Positions 20,574-30,416 are shown, counted from the stretch's first letter. The stretch is 64,000 bases of DNA from Winslowiella toletana (GCF_017875465.1 NZ_JAGGMQ010000001.1:1054001-1118000); one strand, 5' to 3'. The notes: generated from the sequence alone by a model not told the origin. Numbers and translations: made by a program.

Positions 20574-21910
20574 TGGGTGTGCTCCTGTGGAATGTGGGCA
20601 GACTGAAATCCTGAACGTTTAGCGTTAAGTAACAGCATCAGTAGCGCGGAGAGCAGCATAAAACCGCCCACCACCATCATTGAAACGGTGTAACCCCCGG
20701 TGACATCGTGCAGCATGCCGGTGAGGTATCCGGCGGAGAAACCGGCGACATTGCCTAAGGTGTTAATCAGCGCGATCGCCGCCGCCGCGGAAGCGCCGGT
20801 GAGGAACTGAGTTGGCAGCGTCCAGAAGTTAGGCAGGGCGGCAAAAATGGAACTGGCGGTGATCGAGATCACCAGGATAGTGGCCAGCGGTGATTCCATA
20901 TACAGCGCCAGCGGCACGCTGATGGCACCGGTCAGTGCTGGCAGCGCGATATGCCAGGTTTTACAACCGCGACGGGTGGCGTCCTTCGACCAGAAGAACA
21001 TCACCACGGCGGCAAACAGATAAGGCACGCCGGTAATCAGCCCTTTCTCGATCACGTTAAACGAGGTGCCAAACTGCTGCTGGAAGCCGGAAATAATCGT
21101 TGGCAGGAAAAATGCCAGCGCATACAGGCCGTAGATAAAGCCAAAGTAGATCAGGCACAGCATCCAGACACGGCCGTTAAACATCACGCTGCGTAAGCTG
21201 GCATGCGCGTTGCCGCCTTTCTCACGCTGCTCTTTTTCCAGCGCAGTGGTCAGCCACTCTTTCTCCTGCGCATTAAGCCATTTGGCTTCGCGCGGCGAGT
21301 CCACCAGATAGAACCAGGCGACGATGCCGATAATAATCGCCGGGATCGATACGCCGAGGAACATCACGCGCCAGCCGGAAAGACCAAACAGACCGTGTTG
21401 CTCAATCAGCGCGGCGGCCAGCGGCGCGCCCAGCACCACCGTCAGTGGCTGCGCCAGATAGAACAGCGACAGCACTTTGCTACGGTGTTTCGCCGGTACC
21501 CACATGCTGAGAAACAGGATTGCGCCCGGGAAGAAGCCCGCTTCGGCAATCCCCAGCAGCAGACGCAGCGTATACAGACCTTCCACGCTGCTGACCCAGG
21601 TAAACAGTAATGAGACGATGCCCCAGCTGACCATAATACGCGCCAGCCATTTGCGTGCGCCGAAGCGATGCAGCGCAAGGTTGCTCGGCACTTCCAGCAG
21701 GATATAGCCAATAAAGAAGATGCCGGATGCGAGACCAAACTGCGCCGCATGCAGCCCCAGATCCTCGGTCAGGCCATTAGGCCCGGCAAAAGAGATGGCG
21801 GTACGGTCGAGGAAGTTGATAAAGAACATCAGCGCGACAAAGGGCACCAGTCGCAGTGACACCTTACGGATGGCGGATTTCTCGACGGCATGTTGATCGA
21901 TCGCGTTCAT
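20570..21910 (-). CDS. MFS transporter, anion:cation symporter type, probable sugar-acid uptake
   Basis: 446 residues, about 12 transmembrane segments. The N-terminal signature FINFLDRTAISFAGP, GYILLEVPSNLALHRFGARKWLARIM and LGIAEAGFFPGAILFLSMWVP is that of the anion:cation symporter family, which carries organic acids such as hexuronates, galactarate or tartrate. First long gene of the operon, directly coupled to a 39-codon upstream frame and to lerK downstream. A carrier for an acid fits D-apionate better than a neutral sugar or alditol; the substrate is inferred. Confidence 0.85.
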   Translation of the reverse strand: MNAIDQHAVEKSAIRKVSLRLVPFVALMFFINFLDRTAISFAGPNGLTEDLGLHAAQFGLASGIFFIGYILLEVPSNLALHRFGARKWLARIMVSWGIVSLLFTWVSSVEGLYTLRLLLGIAEAGFFPGAILFLSMWVPAKHRSKVLSLFYLAQPLTVVLGAPLAAALIEQHGLFGLSGWRVMFLGVSIPAIIIGIVAWFYLVDSPREAKWLNAQEKEWLTTALEKEQREKGGNAHASLRSVMFNGRVWMLCLIYFGFIYGLYALAFFLPTIISGFQQQFGTSFNVIEKGLITGVPYLFAAVVMFFWSKDATRRGCKTWHIALPALTGAISVPLALYMESPLATILVISITASSIFAALPNFWTLPTQFLTGASAAAAIALINTLGNVAGFSAGYLTGMLHDVTGGYTVSMMVVGGFMLLSALLMLLLNAKRSGFQSAHIPQEHTQ

Positions 21911-22026
21911 TGAGCACCTCCGGCAGAGAGCTGCCGCGCAGGCTGCATAAACGGGCGCCCTGGTGTGGGGGCATTACGGCGATGTTTCGCCTGTGATAAA
22001 CCAGGCAGAAGGCAGATTTGACGCAT
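21907..22026 (-). CDS. Candidate 39-residue leader peptide coupled to the MFS gene
   Basis: ATG 22026 preceded by GAGG opens a 39-codon frame ending TGA at 21907-21909; the stop overlaps the ATG of the transporter (CAATGA). The product starts MRQICLLPGLSQAKHRRN and is basic (R/K/H-rich) without a membrane segment; I recognise no family. The coupled geometry and ribosome site suggest it is translated as the first frame of the operon mRNA, but it could be a chance open stretch. Confidence 0.4.
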   Translation of the reverse strand: MRQICLLPGLSQAKHRRNAPTPGRPFMQPARQLSAGGAQ

Positions 22027-22070
22027 GGTTTGAGTCCTCAGTGGGTCTTCTTGTGCATTGCATCAATGCG

Positions 22071-22103
22071 TGAACATATGAACACTATATGAATTTATGT
22101 TCA
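22071..22103. promoter_or_regulatory. Candidate operator: TGAACA repeats before the minus-strand operon
   Basis: TGAACATA at 22071-22078 is matched by its exact inverse TATGTTCA at 22096-22103. A second direct TGAACA lies eight bases after the first (22079-22084). The site is about 45 bases before the 39-codon frame and overlaps a TATAGT-like -10 on the minus strand. The same TGAACAnnTGAACA pattern recurs at 22251-22264 before derI. Confidence 0.6.
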
Positions 22104-22250
22104 AACCCCAGCGCACAAAACGAAAATTGTGACCCAGCTCATAACCTTCAATTCCGCTTTTAAATGCTCATATTCACGCACCGCAGGCGCGTAAAGGGAA
22201 TAAAGCGGCAAGCGACGCGGTAAAAAGAAAACAAACAAAAGAACACCTAT

Positions 22251-22264
22251 TGAACAAATGAACA
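22251..22264. promoter_or_regulatory. Candidate operator: TGAACAaaTGAACA before derI
   Basis: Direct repeat TGAACA-aa-TGAACA with the same eight-base period as the site at 22071. It lies about 90 bases upstream of derI in the divergent control region. A third looser copy (AGAACA) precedes at 22240. Together the two sites suggest one regulator controls both divergent units. Confidence 0.55.
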
Positions 22265-22355
22265 AAAGTGCGTTAGGGTAATAGCGAACCGCCGCCCGGG
22301 ATAACTTTTTGCCCCCCGACTCTGCGGCCCTGTTAACCCAGCGGAGTAACCCTAT

Positions 22356-22814
22356 ATGTCTTCTATTGCAATTGGCGCCGACGATGCAGCTCTGGAACTG
22401 AAAAATCTGATTAAGCAGTTCCTGCAGGAAAAAAATATTGCTGTCAGCGACTACAGTAACGACGCCCAGGCGGCGAAACCGCTCTACCCGGATATTGCCT
22501 GGACGCTGGCCAACGCTATCCGCGAAGGCAAACATCAGCGCGGTATTCTGATCTGCGGCACCGGTATTGGCATGGCGATTGTCGCCAATAAAGTACCAGG
22601 CATCCGCGCCGCCCAGTGCCACGACACCTACTCCGCCGAGCGCGCCCGCAAAAGCAATAACGCGCAGGTGATAACCCTCGGCGCGCGCGTAATTGGCCCG
22701 GAGCTGGCGCGCAGCATCGTTAACAGCTGGCTAAACTCAGAATTTGAAGGCGGCGGATCGTCGGAAAAAGTGGATAAAATCAGCTACTACGAGCAGAGCG
22801 TCTGCGCGAAATAG
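22356..22814 (+). CDS. derI: RpiB-like D-erythrulose-4-phosphate isomerase DerI
   Basis: 152 residues of the RpiB/LacA/LacB family: start MSSIAIGADDAALELK, catalytic-type loop ILICGTGIGMAIVANKVPGIRAA, SAERARKSNNAQVITLGARVIG. Such enzymes interconvert D-erythrulose 4-phosphate and D-erythrose 4-phosphate in tetritol and apionate pathways, or ribose 5-phosphate in pentose metabolism. Divergent from the rest of the cluster and sharing its TGAACA motifs; ribosome site GGAG upstream. A strong terminator follows at once, so it is a single-gene unit. Confidence 0.82.
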   Translation: MSSIAIGADDAALELKNLIKQFLQEKNIAVSDYSNDAQAAKPLYPDIAWTLANAIREGKHQRGILICGTGIGMAIVANKVPGIRAAQCHDTYSAERARKSNNAQVITLGARVIGPELARSIVNSWLNSEFEGGGSSEKVDKISYYEQSVCAK

Positions 22815-22824
22815 TCCGGCACTG

Positions 22825-22859
22825 CGGCGCACCGAAGGTGTGCGCCGTCACAGTTTTTT
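22825..22859 (+). terminator. Rho-independent terminator after derI
   Basis: Stem CGGCGCAC/GTGCGCCG (22825-22847) followed after a few bases by TTTTTT at 22854-22859, ten bases after the derI stop. Confidence 0.8.
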
Positions 22860-23163
22860 GCGGAACTGCTACACTTTCAGTTGCGGCTTTTTTTATTGTC
22901 CGCTACACGGCCATTGAGCGAACCCATCGCAACAATCAGAGAAAACGCATTTCTATTCCCGAACGTCTGATGCAATGTTTCGCCTGAAAACACTTAGCCG
23001 TGTCGGTCAGAGTCGTCGTGCCGTCGTCGTCCTGCCGCCTGAAGACAGGCGCGGGCAGTGAAACGTCACCCCCGGACGCCCGCAGGTTTATAGCGCACGC
23101 CCCCGAGACAACGCCCGCCACGGCTCTATTCGCATTAGCGATTGCTTATCAAGGAGACAAGAG
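22860..23163. promoter_or_regulatory. Upstream region of talA
   Basis: 304 bases between the derI terminator and talA, GC-rich with several short inverted repeats. The ATG of talA has a strong AAGGAG site. No convincing -35/-10 pair, no conserved small gene; a 61-codon minus-strand frame here looks like chance. Confidence 0.4.
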
Positions 23164-24114
23164 ATGAACCAGCTAGAGGCATTAAAACAGTTCACTACCG
23201 TTGTGGCAGATAGTGGCGATATTGAATCGATTCGTAACTACCATCCTGAAGATGCCACTACCAACCCGTCACTGATTCTGAAAGCCGCCGGTCTCGACTC
23301 CTACAAACACCTTATCGACGATGCGATTGATTACGCCAAAAAACAGGGCGGCAGCAAAGAGACGCAGATTATTAACGCCAGCGATAAAGTGGCGATTAAC
23401 CTCGGGATGGAAATCCTGAAAAGCGTCCCCGGCCGTGTTTCCACTGAAGTGGACGCCCGCCTCTCGTTTGACCGTGGAATGTGCGTCACCAAAGCGGAAA
23501 AACTGGTGAGAATGTACGAAGATCACGGCATTGATCGTTCACGTATCCTGATCAAACTGGCTTCTACCTGGGAAGGGATCCGCGCAGCGGAAGAGCTGGA
23601 AAAAAATGGCATCAACTGTAACCTGACGCTGCTGTTCTCCTTTGCGCAGGCGCGCGCCTGCGCTGAAGCCGGTGTGTTCCTGATCTCGCCGTTCGTCGGT
23701 CGTATCTATGACTGGTACAACACCCGCAAACCACTGGATCCGTACGTGGTTGACGAAGATCCGGGCGTTAAGTCTGTGCGCGATATCTATGAATATTACA
23801 AACAGCATCGCTATAACACCGTCATTATGGGCGCCAGCTTCCGTAAAGTTGAGCAGATCCTGGCGCTGGCAGGCTGCGATCGTCTGACTATCTCCCCTAA
23901 CCTGCTGGAAGAGCTGCAGGCCAGCGATGCACCGGTTGAACGCAAACTGGCGCCGTCGACCGAAGCCTTCCATCAGCCAGCCTCGCTGTCTGAATCAGAG
24001 TTCCGCTGGGAGCATAATCAGGATCCAATGGCAGTAGAAAAACTGGCGGAAGGTATTCGTCAGTTCGCCGTCGACCAGCAGAAGCTGGAAGATGTGCTGG
24101 CCGCTAAGCTGTAA
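23164..24114 (+). CDS. talA: Transaldolase A
   Basis: Class I transaldolase, 316 residues (E. coli TalA 316). The Schiff-base lysine is in [20 protein letters not shown] near residue 131; [22 protein letters not shown] and [11 protein letters not shown] are family blocks. Moves dihydroxyacetone units between sugar phosphates and uses D-erythrose 4-phosphate as acceptor. It lies 55-90 bases before tktB and immediately beside the apionate module whose end product is D-erythrose 4-phosphate. Confidence 0.97.
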   Translation: MNQLEALKQFTTVVADSGDIESIRNYHPEDATTNPSLILKAAGLDSYKHLIDDAIDYAKKQGGSKETQIINASDKVAINLGMEILKSVPGRVSTEVDARLSFDRGMCVTKAEKLVRMYEDHGIDRSRILIKLASTWEGIRAAEELEKNGINCNLTLLFSFAQARACAEAGVFLISPFVGRIYDWYNTRKPLDPYVVDEDPGVKSVRDIYEYYKQHRYNTVIMGASFRKVEQILALAGCDRLTISPNLLEELQASDAPVERKLAPSTEAFHQPASLSESEFRWEHNQDPMAVEKLAEGIRQFAVDQQKLEDVLAAKL

Positions 24115-24205
24115 TTCAGCCGCATTATTACTGCGCTAACAGCACGCACGGACGACAATCTCGTCGCCCGTGCTTTATTCCCGAACCAAAAACAGGGGAG
24201 AAGAT

Positions 24206-26206
24206 ATGTCTTCACGTAGAGAGCTTGCTAACGCAATTCGTGCGCTCAGTATGGATGCCGTACAGAAAGCCAAATCGGGCCATCCCGGTGCGCCGATGGG
24301 CATGGCAGACATCGCCGAAGTGCTCTGGCGCGACTTCCTCAAGCATAATCCGACCAATCCGGCATGGGCCGATCGCGACCGCTTTATTCTCTCTAACGGT
24401 CACGGCTCAATGTTGCTGTACAGCCTGCTGCACCTCAGCGGTTACGATCTGCCGATGGAAGAGCTGAAAAACTTCCGTCAGCTGCATTCAAAAACCCCGG
24501 GTCACCCGGAAATTGGCTATACCCCGGGTGTGGAAACCACCACCGGCCCACTGGGTCAGGGTCTGGCTAACGCCGTTGGTCTGGCTATCGCCGAACGTAC
24601 GCTGGGCGCGCAGTTTAACCGTCCTGATCACGATATTGTCGACCACTTCACCTATGTGTTTATGGGCGATGGCTGCCTGATGGAAGGCATCTCCCATGAA
24701 GTCTCTTCGCTGGCAGGTACGCTGGGTCTGGGCAAGCTGATCGGTTTCTACGATCACAACGGCATCTCCATTGATGGTGAAACCGCAGGCTGGTTTACCG
24801 ATGACACCGCCAAACGTTTCGAAGCCTATAACTGGCATGTGGTGCATGAAATTGATGGCCACGATCCTGCCGCAGTCGCCGCCGCGATTAAAGAAGCGCA
24901 GAGTGTCACCGATAAGCCGTCACTGATTATCTGCCGCACCATTATTGGCTTTGGTTCGCCAAATAAAGCCGGTAAAGAGGAAGCGCATGGCGCGGCGCTG
25001 GGTGACGAGGAAGTGGCTCTGACGCGTAAAGCGCTGGGCTGGAATTATCCGCCGTTTGAAATTCCAAAAGAGATTTATGGCCAGTGGGATGCCAAAAGCG
25101 CCGGTCAGGAAAAAGAGAAGAGCTGGAACGATAAGTTCGCAGCGTATAAAGCGGCTCATCCTGAACTGGCGCAGGAATTTGCCCGCCGTATGGATGGCGG
25201 TATGCCAGAAAACTGGCAGACCGCAGCGCAGAAATATATCGCCGATCTGCAAGCGAATCCGCAGAAAATCGCCAGCCGTAAAGCGTCGCAAAACGCCCTC
25301 GAAACTTACGGTAAGTTACTGCCGGAGTTCCTTGGTGGCTCCGCTGACCTCGCGCCTAGTAACCTGACCATCTGGTCTGGCTCAAAGTCGATTAAAGATG
25401 ATATCGCCGGTAACTATATCCATTACGGCGTGCGTGAGTTCGGCATGACGGCAATTGCCAACGGTATTGCCCATCATGGCGGCTTTGTGCCTTATACCGC
25501 GACCTTCCTGATGTTTGTCGAGTATGCGCGTAATGCCGCACGTATGGCGGCGCTGATGAAGGCGCGTCAGATTATGGTGTATACCCATGACTCGATTGGC
25601 CTTGGCGAAGATGGTCCAACCCACCAGCCGGTTGAACAGCTTGCCAGCCTGCGTCTGACGCCAAATATGAGCGTCTGGCGTCCGTGTGACCAGGTTGAAA
25701 CCGCCGTAGCGTGGAAACATGCGGTCGAGCGCCATAACGGCCCGACTGCGCTGATCCTGTCACGGCAGAATCTGGCGCAGCCGGAACGCAGCCAGGCGCA
25801 GCTGGAGAATATTTCGCGCGGCGCTTATATTCTGCAGGATGCAGACGGCACGCCGGATGTCATTCTTATCGCCACCGGTTCAGAAGTGGAGATCACGCTG
25901 GGTGCGGCGCAGAAACTTAGCGCCAGCGGCCATAAGGTGCGCGTAGTGTCGATGCCATCCACCGATATGTTCGATAAGCAGGACGTCGCATACCGTGAAT
26001 CGGTACTGCCTTCGACGGTCAGCAAGCGTGTGGCGGTAGAAGCGGGGATTGCCGACTACTGGTACAAATATGTTGGCCTGAACGGCGCGATTGTCGGTAT
26101 GACCGGTTTTGGTGAATCTGCACCAGCCGATAAGCTGTTTGCTGAGTTTGGCTTTACGGTGGAAAATATCGTCAGTAAGGCAGAAGCATTGTTGAAACCG
26201 CACTGA
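24206..26206 (+). CDS. tktB: Transketolase B
   Basis: Thiamine-diphosphate transketolase, 666 residues (E. coli TktB 667). TPP/Mg motif [13 protein letters not shown]...[11 protein letters not shown], active-site histidines in [10 protein letters not shown] and [11 protein letters not shown], pyrimidine domain around [18 protein letters not shown] and C-terminal domain [10 protein letters not shown] chose ATG 24206 with AGGGGAGA upstream, giving [20 protein letters not shown] like E. coli; the frame from 24170 adds 12 unrelated residues. Follows talA on the same strand. Confidence 0.97.
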   Translation: MSSRRELANAIRALSMDAVQKAKSGHPGAPMGMADIAEVLWRDFLKHNPTNPAWADRDRFILSNGHGSMLLYSLLHLSGYDLPMEELKNFRQLHSKTPGHPEIGYTPGVETTTGPLGQGLANAVGLAIAERTLGAQFNRPDHDIVDHFTYVFMGDGCLMEGISHEVSSLAGTLGLGKLIGFYDHNGISIDGETAGWFTDDTAKRFEAYNWHVVHEIDGHDPAAVAAAIKEAQSVTDKPSLIICRTIIGFGSPNKAGKEEAHGAALGDEEVALTRKALGWNYPPFEIPKEIYGQWDAKSAGQEKEKSWNDKFAAYKAAHPELAQEFARRMDGGMPENWQTAAQKYIADLQANPQKIASRKASQNALETYGKLLPEFLGGSADLAPSNLTIWSGSKSIKDDIAGNYIHYGVREFGMTAIANGIAHHGGFVPYTATFLMFVEYARNAARMAALMKARQIMVYTHDSIGLGEDGPTHQPVEQLASLRLTPNMSVWRPCDQVETAVAWKHAVERHNGPTALILSRQNLAQPERSQAQLENISRGAYILQDADGTPDVILIATGSEVEITLGAAQKLSASGHKVRVVSMPSTDMFDKQDVAYRESVLPSTVSKRVAVEAGIADYWYKYVGLNGAIVGMTGFGESAPADKLFAEFGFTVENIVSKAEALLKPH

Positions 26207-26212
26207 TTAAGC

Positions 26213-26278
26213 GGGCGGCGAAAACGCCGTCATCACGCTAAATGCCAATCATCGACACGGGCGGCGAGAACGCCGCCC
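26213..26278. repeat. GGGCGGCG palindrome pair after tktB
   Basis: A damaged copy GGGCGGCGaaaaCGCCG at 26213-26229 and a perfect GGGCGGCGAGAACGCCGCCC at 26259-26278 fill the gap between convergent tktB and ypfG. Possible shared transcript end. Confidence 0.75.
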
Positions 26279-26281
26279 TAT

Positions 26282-27331
26282 TTAATGCGTAACCCATAAT
26301 GTCGGCCACTCGTCGCTACCGTGCCAGTTATCGCAGGTTGTCTCTTCAGCATAATCCGCCAGCACAAAACGTTGGCCGTTAAATTGCCAGCGCGATGTAT
26401 TGCCACAATCGCCCAGCCCACGTCCTTTGGAAAAAGTCATTAACTGGCCGCTGGCGGCGTCATATTCAGCGTTAATCAGCTCCATCTGCTTCTCGGTGCG
26501 ATTCGGCGGGGTAAACGGCAGCTCAAGGCTGATGCCGCGCGCCACATACGGCAGCGTGCGCGTCACTTCAAACGCTAAATAGATAATGTTGTAGGCGCCC
26601 ATTTCGCAGCTGACCAGCAGCAGCGCTTTATTATCGGTTAACGGTGCAACGCTAACCTCACGGCGCATCGGATCCAGTGAACACTCATCGGTATTTACCC
26701 GCCAGGTAGCAAAATCAATCAGCCCGTTACTCTCTTCCCGCGTCAGCGGCGCCGGTGCATGTTCTGCACGCTGAAGCTGCGGCGGCGACGGTTCCGGCGG
26801 CACATCGAAAGTCACGCGATCGCCGCGCCTGACCCAGGCGCTCATGCCATTGACCCTGCCCTGAATATCATCCATCAACAGCAGCGCCGCTTTCATTCCG
26901 TGCAGCGAGATCGTCGCCTGCGGGCGATAAGTCAGCTGTATTTCATCCGCATCCATAATCTGGGCGAGAAACTCATCAATGGAGATAGCATAAGACGTGG
27001 AGAGGTGGTGCGGCTCAACCGCCCAGTGTTTCAGATCCGGACGCAGACGCTGCTGATCGAGCAGCAGATTATCCTTAAGCGAACCGCCGCTCAGTTCGCC
27101 GGTATACTGATTACCATAATCAATCCGCAGCAGCGGACGATCGTTACTGCCCGCATGGCGGGAAACGCTCATCACCAGACTGTTTTCACCGGAGGTGCTG
27201 CGCGCCTCACAAAAGTTAAGGTTATTGCAGGTCACTTGCCAGTCGGAAAATGTCTTTTGCAATGGCTCTGCCCGCACGCTCGCGACGAACAGAAAAGGCA
27301 ACAAAAGCAGCGGCTTTATCCAATATGGCAT
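26282..27331 (-). CDS. ypfG: DUF1176 periplasmic protein YpfG
   Basis: 349 residues with an N-terminal signal peptide (LLLLPFLFVASVRA/EPLQKTF). DUF1176 family, function unknown. Four conserved cysteines are visible in WQVTCNNLNFCEA, LLVSCEMGAY/NTDECSLD and LGDCGNTSRW/ETTCDNW, suggesting disulfides. It sits between tktB and nudK exactly as in E. coli. Confidence 0.9.
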   Translation of the reverse strand: MPYWIKPLLLLPFLFVASVRAEPLQKTFSDWQVTCNNLNFCEARSTSGENSLVMSVSRHAGSNDRPLLRIDYGNQYTGELSGGSLKDNLLLDQQRLRPDLKHWAVEPHHLSTSYAISIDEFLAQIMDADEIQLTYRPQATISLHGMKAALLLMDDIQGRVNGMSAWVRRGDRVTFDVPPEPSPPQLQRAEHAPAPLTREESNGLIDFATWRVNTDECSLDPMRREVSVAPLTDNKALLLVSCEMGAYNIIYLAFEVTRTLPYVARGISLELPFTPPNRTEKQMELINAEYDAASGQLMTFSKGRGLGDCGNTSRWQFNGQRFVLADYAEETTCDNWHGSDEWPTLWVTH

Positions 27332-27591
27332 TAAATAATCAGGTCCCCGAAATAATCATGCGGTGATAATAACGCAACGGCAGACGATCAACATGTCTTA
27401 ATCTGTGACTCAGACCATAAAGCGGTACTGAACGCGGCCAGGACAGGCTGAAAAGAGCGTGTTGATGAATTGTTATCATCCTGACGCGGCGGCAATGGCT
27501 CAATCGGATTTGTCGGACAATTAACCAGACGGCGAAAAGAAGTGATGCAGGCAGGGGAAAAAGCAGGCGACCGGTCGTCGCCGCCAGAGAA

Positions 27592-28170
27592 TTACGCTTT
27601 CAGCCATCCGGCCAGCTGGGCGTGTTGCAGTAACATAATGGTCTTACCGTCGCGGATACGCCCCTCTTTAACCATCGCCAGCGCCGTCGGAAAACTTATT
27701 TCCAGCACATCGATAGCTTCATCTTCCACACCGCCACCGGCGTTTGCGCGCAGTGATTCGTCATACTCTGCGGCAAAAAAGTGAATCAGCTCGGTCACGC
27801 CGCCTGGCGACATATAGGCTTCATACAGTTTTTCCACCTTACCGATCGCATAGCCGGTCTCTTCAATCGCCTCTTTACGGATGCAATCTTCCGGCGAATC
27901 GTCGTCAAGCAGTCCGGCGCAGGCTTCAATCAGCATGCCATTTTCATTGCCATTGACATAAGTCGCGATACGAAACTGCGTTGTCAGCACCACACTATTT
28001 TTTTCGCGGTTATACAGCAGGATAGTCGCGCCATTACCACGATCATACACTTCACGCTTATGACGCAGCGCCGTGCCATCTTTGGCAATCAGATCGTAGG
28101 TAAAATTGCGCAAGACAAACCAGTTTTCTGACAGGATTTTATTCTTGATGATCTCGACTTTCGTTGACAT
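27592..28170 (-). CDS. nudK: GDP-mannose pyrophosphatase NudK (Nudix hydrolase)
   Basis: 192 residues (E. coli NudK 191). Nudix box at about 85-107, [21 protein letters not shown], in the slightly divergent form typical of NudK (KEAIEE for REUxEE). Hydrolyses GDP-mannose to mannose 1-phosphate and GMP. ATG 28170 with GGAG upstream. The 260-base gap after it, up to ypfG, holds nothing I recognise. Confidence 0.94.
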   Translation of the reverse strand: MSTKVEIIKNKILSENWFVLRNFTYDLIAKDGTALRHKREVYDRGNGATILLYNREKNSVVLTTQFRIATYVNGNENGMLIEACAGLLDDDSPEDCIRKEAIEETGYAIGKVEKLYEAYMSPGGVTELIHFFAAEYDESLRANAGGGVEDEAIDVLEISFPTALAMVKEGRIRDGKTIMLLQHAQLAGWLKA

Positions 28171-28248
28171 AGCATCTCCATAGCAAAGTAACGGAGCCTG
28201 TCATCTTAAGACGGAAAGCGGGGGAAAACTATCTTAAAGCAGTAATAC

Positions 28249-28268
28249 GGGCCAGCGAAAGCTGGCCC
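28249..28268 (-). terminator. Hairpin after ansP
   Basis: Perfect dyad GGGCCAGC-gaaa-GCTGGCCC twelve bases after the ansP stop, with a stable tetraloop but no clear U-run; probable transcript end or 3' stabiliser. Confidence 0.5.
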
Positions 28269-28279
28269 GGTAAGCAGAT

Positions 28280-29785
28280 TTACTCAGGTTGTTCGGTCAG
28301 CGGACGATCCTGACCATCGGCCTTGTCATGCTGTGCGTGATACTCATGCTCGGTGGCAGCAATCGCATTGACGCGTTTACGCACGCCAAACCAGCCGAGA
28401 ATCAGCGCCACCGCAATAAGCGGAATCGATGCAATGGTGTAAGTGCCGTTAGGATAGTCAAACGCCATCAGCACCAGTACGCTGGCAAGGAACAGCAGCG
28501 TCAGCCACGAGGTAAACGGCGCCCATGGCATCTTAAAGCTTACATCGTCAGCTTTGCCCTCTTTGATCGCCTTGCGCAGGCGCATCTGGCACACCACGAT
28601 AAACGCCCAGGAGCTGATAATGCCCAGCGAAGCGATATTCAGTACAATCTCAAACACCTGCGACGGTACGTAGTAGTTAAGAATTACTCCGATAATATAC
28701 ACCGCGATGGTCGCCAGAATTCCGGCGTACGGCACCTGCTGTTTACTCATCTTCGACATAAACTGCGGCGCAGAACCGCCCATCGACATCGAACGCAAAA
28801 TACGTCCGGTTGAGTAGAGGCCCGAGTTCAGACTGGAGAGCGCTGCACTCAGCACCACAATATTCATAATGCTGCCGATATATGGCATGCCAAGTTTGCT
28901 GAAGAAGGTCACAAACGGGCTCTGTCCGGCCTGATAGGCATTCCATGGCAGCAGCAGCACCAGCAGCACCACCGAGCCGACATAGAACAGGCCGATACGC
29001 CAGATTACGCTGTTAATCGCTTTTGGCAGCACAGTTTCCGGGTTTTTACACTCCCCCGCCGCGGTGCCAACCAGTTCGATCGAAGCAAAGGCAAACACCA
29101 CTCCCTGTACCAGCACCAGCGCCGGCAACAGGCCATGCGGGAAGAATCCGCCATTGTCAGTAATCAGATGGAAACCGGTGGCGTTGCCATCAAGGACTTT
29201 GCCGCTACCGAGAAATACCGTACCGACCACCAGGAACACCACAATCGCCAGCACTTTCACCAGCGCAAACCAGAACTCCATCTCGGCAAACCACTTCACA
29301 CCGATCATATTCATGGTGCCGACTATTGCCAGCGCCCCGAGCGCAAACACCCATTGCGGCACATCGCCAAACGCGCCCCAGTAATGCATATAGAGCGCCA
29401 CCGCAGTGATATCGACAATACCGGTCATTGCCCAGTTGACGAAATACATCCAGCCAGCAACATAGGAGGCTTTTTCACCGAGGAATTCACGGGCATAAGA
29501 GACAAAGCTACCGCTTGAGGGGCGATGAAGCACCAGTTCACCCAGCGCACGCAAAATAAAGAATGAGAAGATACCGCAGACCAAGTAGACCACCGCCAGT
29601 GCCGGACCAGCAGCCTGTAAACGCCCCCCCGCACCAAGGAACAGACCGGTTCCTATAGCGCCACCGATGGCAATCATCTGAACCTGACGATTCCCCATCG
29701 CTTTTTGATAGCCAGTATCATGAGAATTCAACCAGCGTCTTTTTGCAGCGCGAGCATCAGCTGCACTTCTTTTCGTAGCTTTCAT
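28280..29785 (-). CDS. ansP: L-asparagine permease AnsP
   Basis: Amino-acid/polyamine/organocation superfamily permease of the inner membrane, 501 residues, about 12 membrane segments. Nearly identical blocks to E. coli Ans[89 protein letters not shown] chose ATG 29785, preceded by CAGGA, giving a hydrophilic 30-residue start as in AnsP; the frame from 29878 adds 31 residues without support. In E. coli ansP lies elsewhere; here it occupies the position of aegA-narQ. Confidence 0.93.
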   Translation of the reverse strand: MKATKRSAADARAAKRRWLNSHDTGYQKAMGNRQVQMIAIGGAIGTGLFLGAGGRLQAAGPALAVVYLVCGIFSFFILRALGELVLHRPSSGSFVSYAREFLGEKASYVAGWMYFVNWAMTGIVDITAVALYMHYWGAFGDVPQWVFALGALAIVGTMNMIGVKWFAEMEFWFALVKVLAIVVFLVVGTVFLGSGKVLDGNATGFHLITDNGGFFPHGLLPALVLVQGVVFAFASIELVGTAAGECKNPETVLPKAINSVIWRIGLFYVGSVVLLVLLLPWNAYQAGQSPFVTFFSKLGMPYIGSIMNIVVLSAALSSLNSGLYSTGRILRSMSMGGSAPQFMSKMSKQQVPYAGILATIAVYIIGVILNYYVPSQVFEIVLNIASLGIISSWAFIVVCQMRLRKAIKEGKADDVSFKMPWAPFTSWLTLLFLASVLVLMAFDYPNGTYTIASIPLIAVALILGWFGVRKRVNAIAATEHEYHAQHDKADGQDRPLTEQPE

Positions 29786-30055
29786 TATCAGTCCTGTTTC
29801 CTGTCCAATAATAGAGCGCCTGTACGCTCTACCCATCGCCACCAGCACAACCAATCGTTTGCGTTCCACCGCTGGCAAGGGGGGGAAGTGGCTATCATCC
29901 TGTTATTTATAATGTTGCGGATGATGCTAATTTTACGGCGATGAATCCTACCCGTTCTCCGTGAACGAAGCAAAATATCCGATTATGGAATTCGTTATGA
30001 TTTGTAATTATGTGGGCTGACAGCAGGAAAAGTTGCGTTTCGCTTGACCGATAGC

Positions 30056-30085
30056 AAAAAAAACCGACCGTAAAATTCGGTCGGT
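30056..30085 (-). terminator. Rho-independent terminator after the DUF1471 gene
   Basis: Minus-strand hairpin ACCGACCG-aatttta-CGGTCGGT followed by an unbroken run of eight T. Located 56 bases after the stop of the small DUF1471 gene and also before ansP's promoter, so it isolates the two. Confidence 0.9.
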
Positions 30086-30140
30086 TCAGTCGATGCCCGC
30101 AGGCAAACTAAGGCTACAGGGATGGAAGGTAAAAACAGGT

Positions 30141-30416
30141 TTAGCGATAAATCTCGGCGGTGCCGCTCCACAGGCTGGAATCGCCTGGATTATCGACGCC
30201 AACCACACGGTAATGGGTGGCGCCCATCTCTTTAGCTTTCTGCGAAAGCGTGCGGGTCGCGTCATCCAGTGTGCCGTTAACGCCTGAAATAGAGACACTA
30301 CCCATGCTCTGCAAACCCTGACTCTGCTGACGATCGACCTCAGTCGCAGCCATGGCAGTAAAGGAGGTGGTAGCAAACAGGGCTACAGCAATAATCGCAG
30401 GTAATTTAATCTTCAT
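30141..30416 (-). CDS. DUF1471 (YhcN/BhsA-like) small periplasmic protein
   Basis: 91 residues with a signal peptide (KLPAIIAVALFATTSFTAMA/ATEV) and a single DUF1471 domain: QGLQSMGSVSISGVNGTLDDA...LSQKAKEMGATHYRVVGVDNPG...WSGTAEIYR, the usual ending of the family. Members such as BhsA, McbA and YhcN are stress-responsive and affect biofilm or envelope; which one this equals is not clear. ATG 30416 with GAGGAG upstream; single-gene unit with its own terminator. Confidence 0.9.
   Translation of the reverse strand: MKIKLPAIIAVALFATTSFTAMAATEVDRQQSQGLQSMGSVSISGVNGTLDDATRTLSQKAKEMGATHYRVVGVDNPGDSSLWSGTAEIYR

Noticed and set aside
22101..22622. Minus-strand 173-codon frame covering the divergent control region and derI
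   Set aside because: It overlaps derI antisense and has no recognisable domain; the operators and the derI start explain the region.
22936..23121. Minus-strand 61-codon frame before talA
   Set aside because: No ribosome site and no recognisable features; likely chance.
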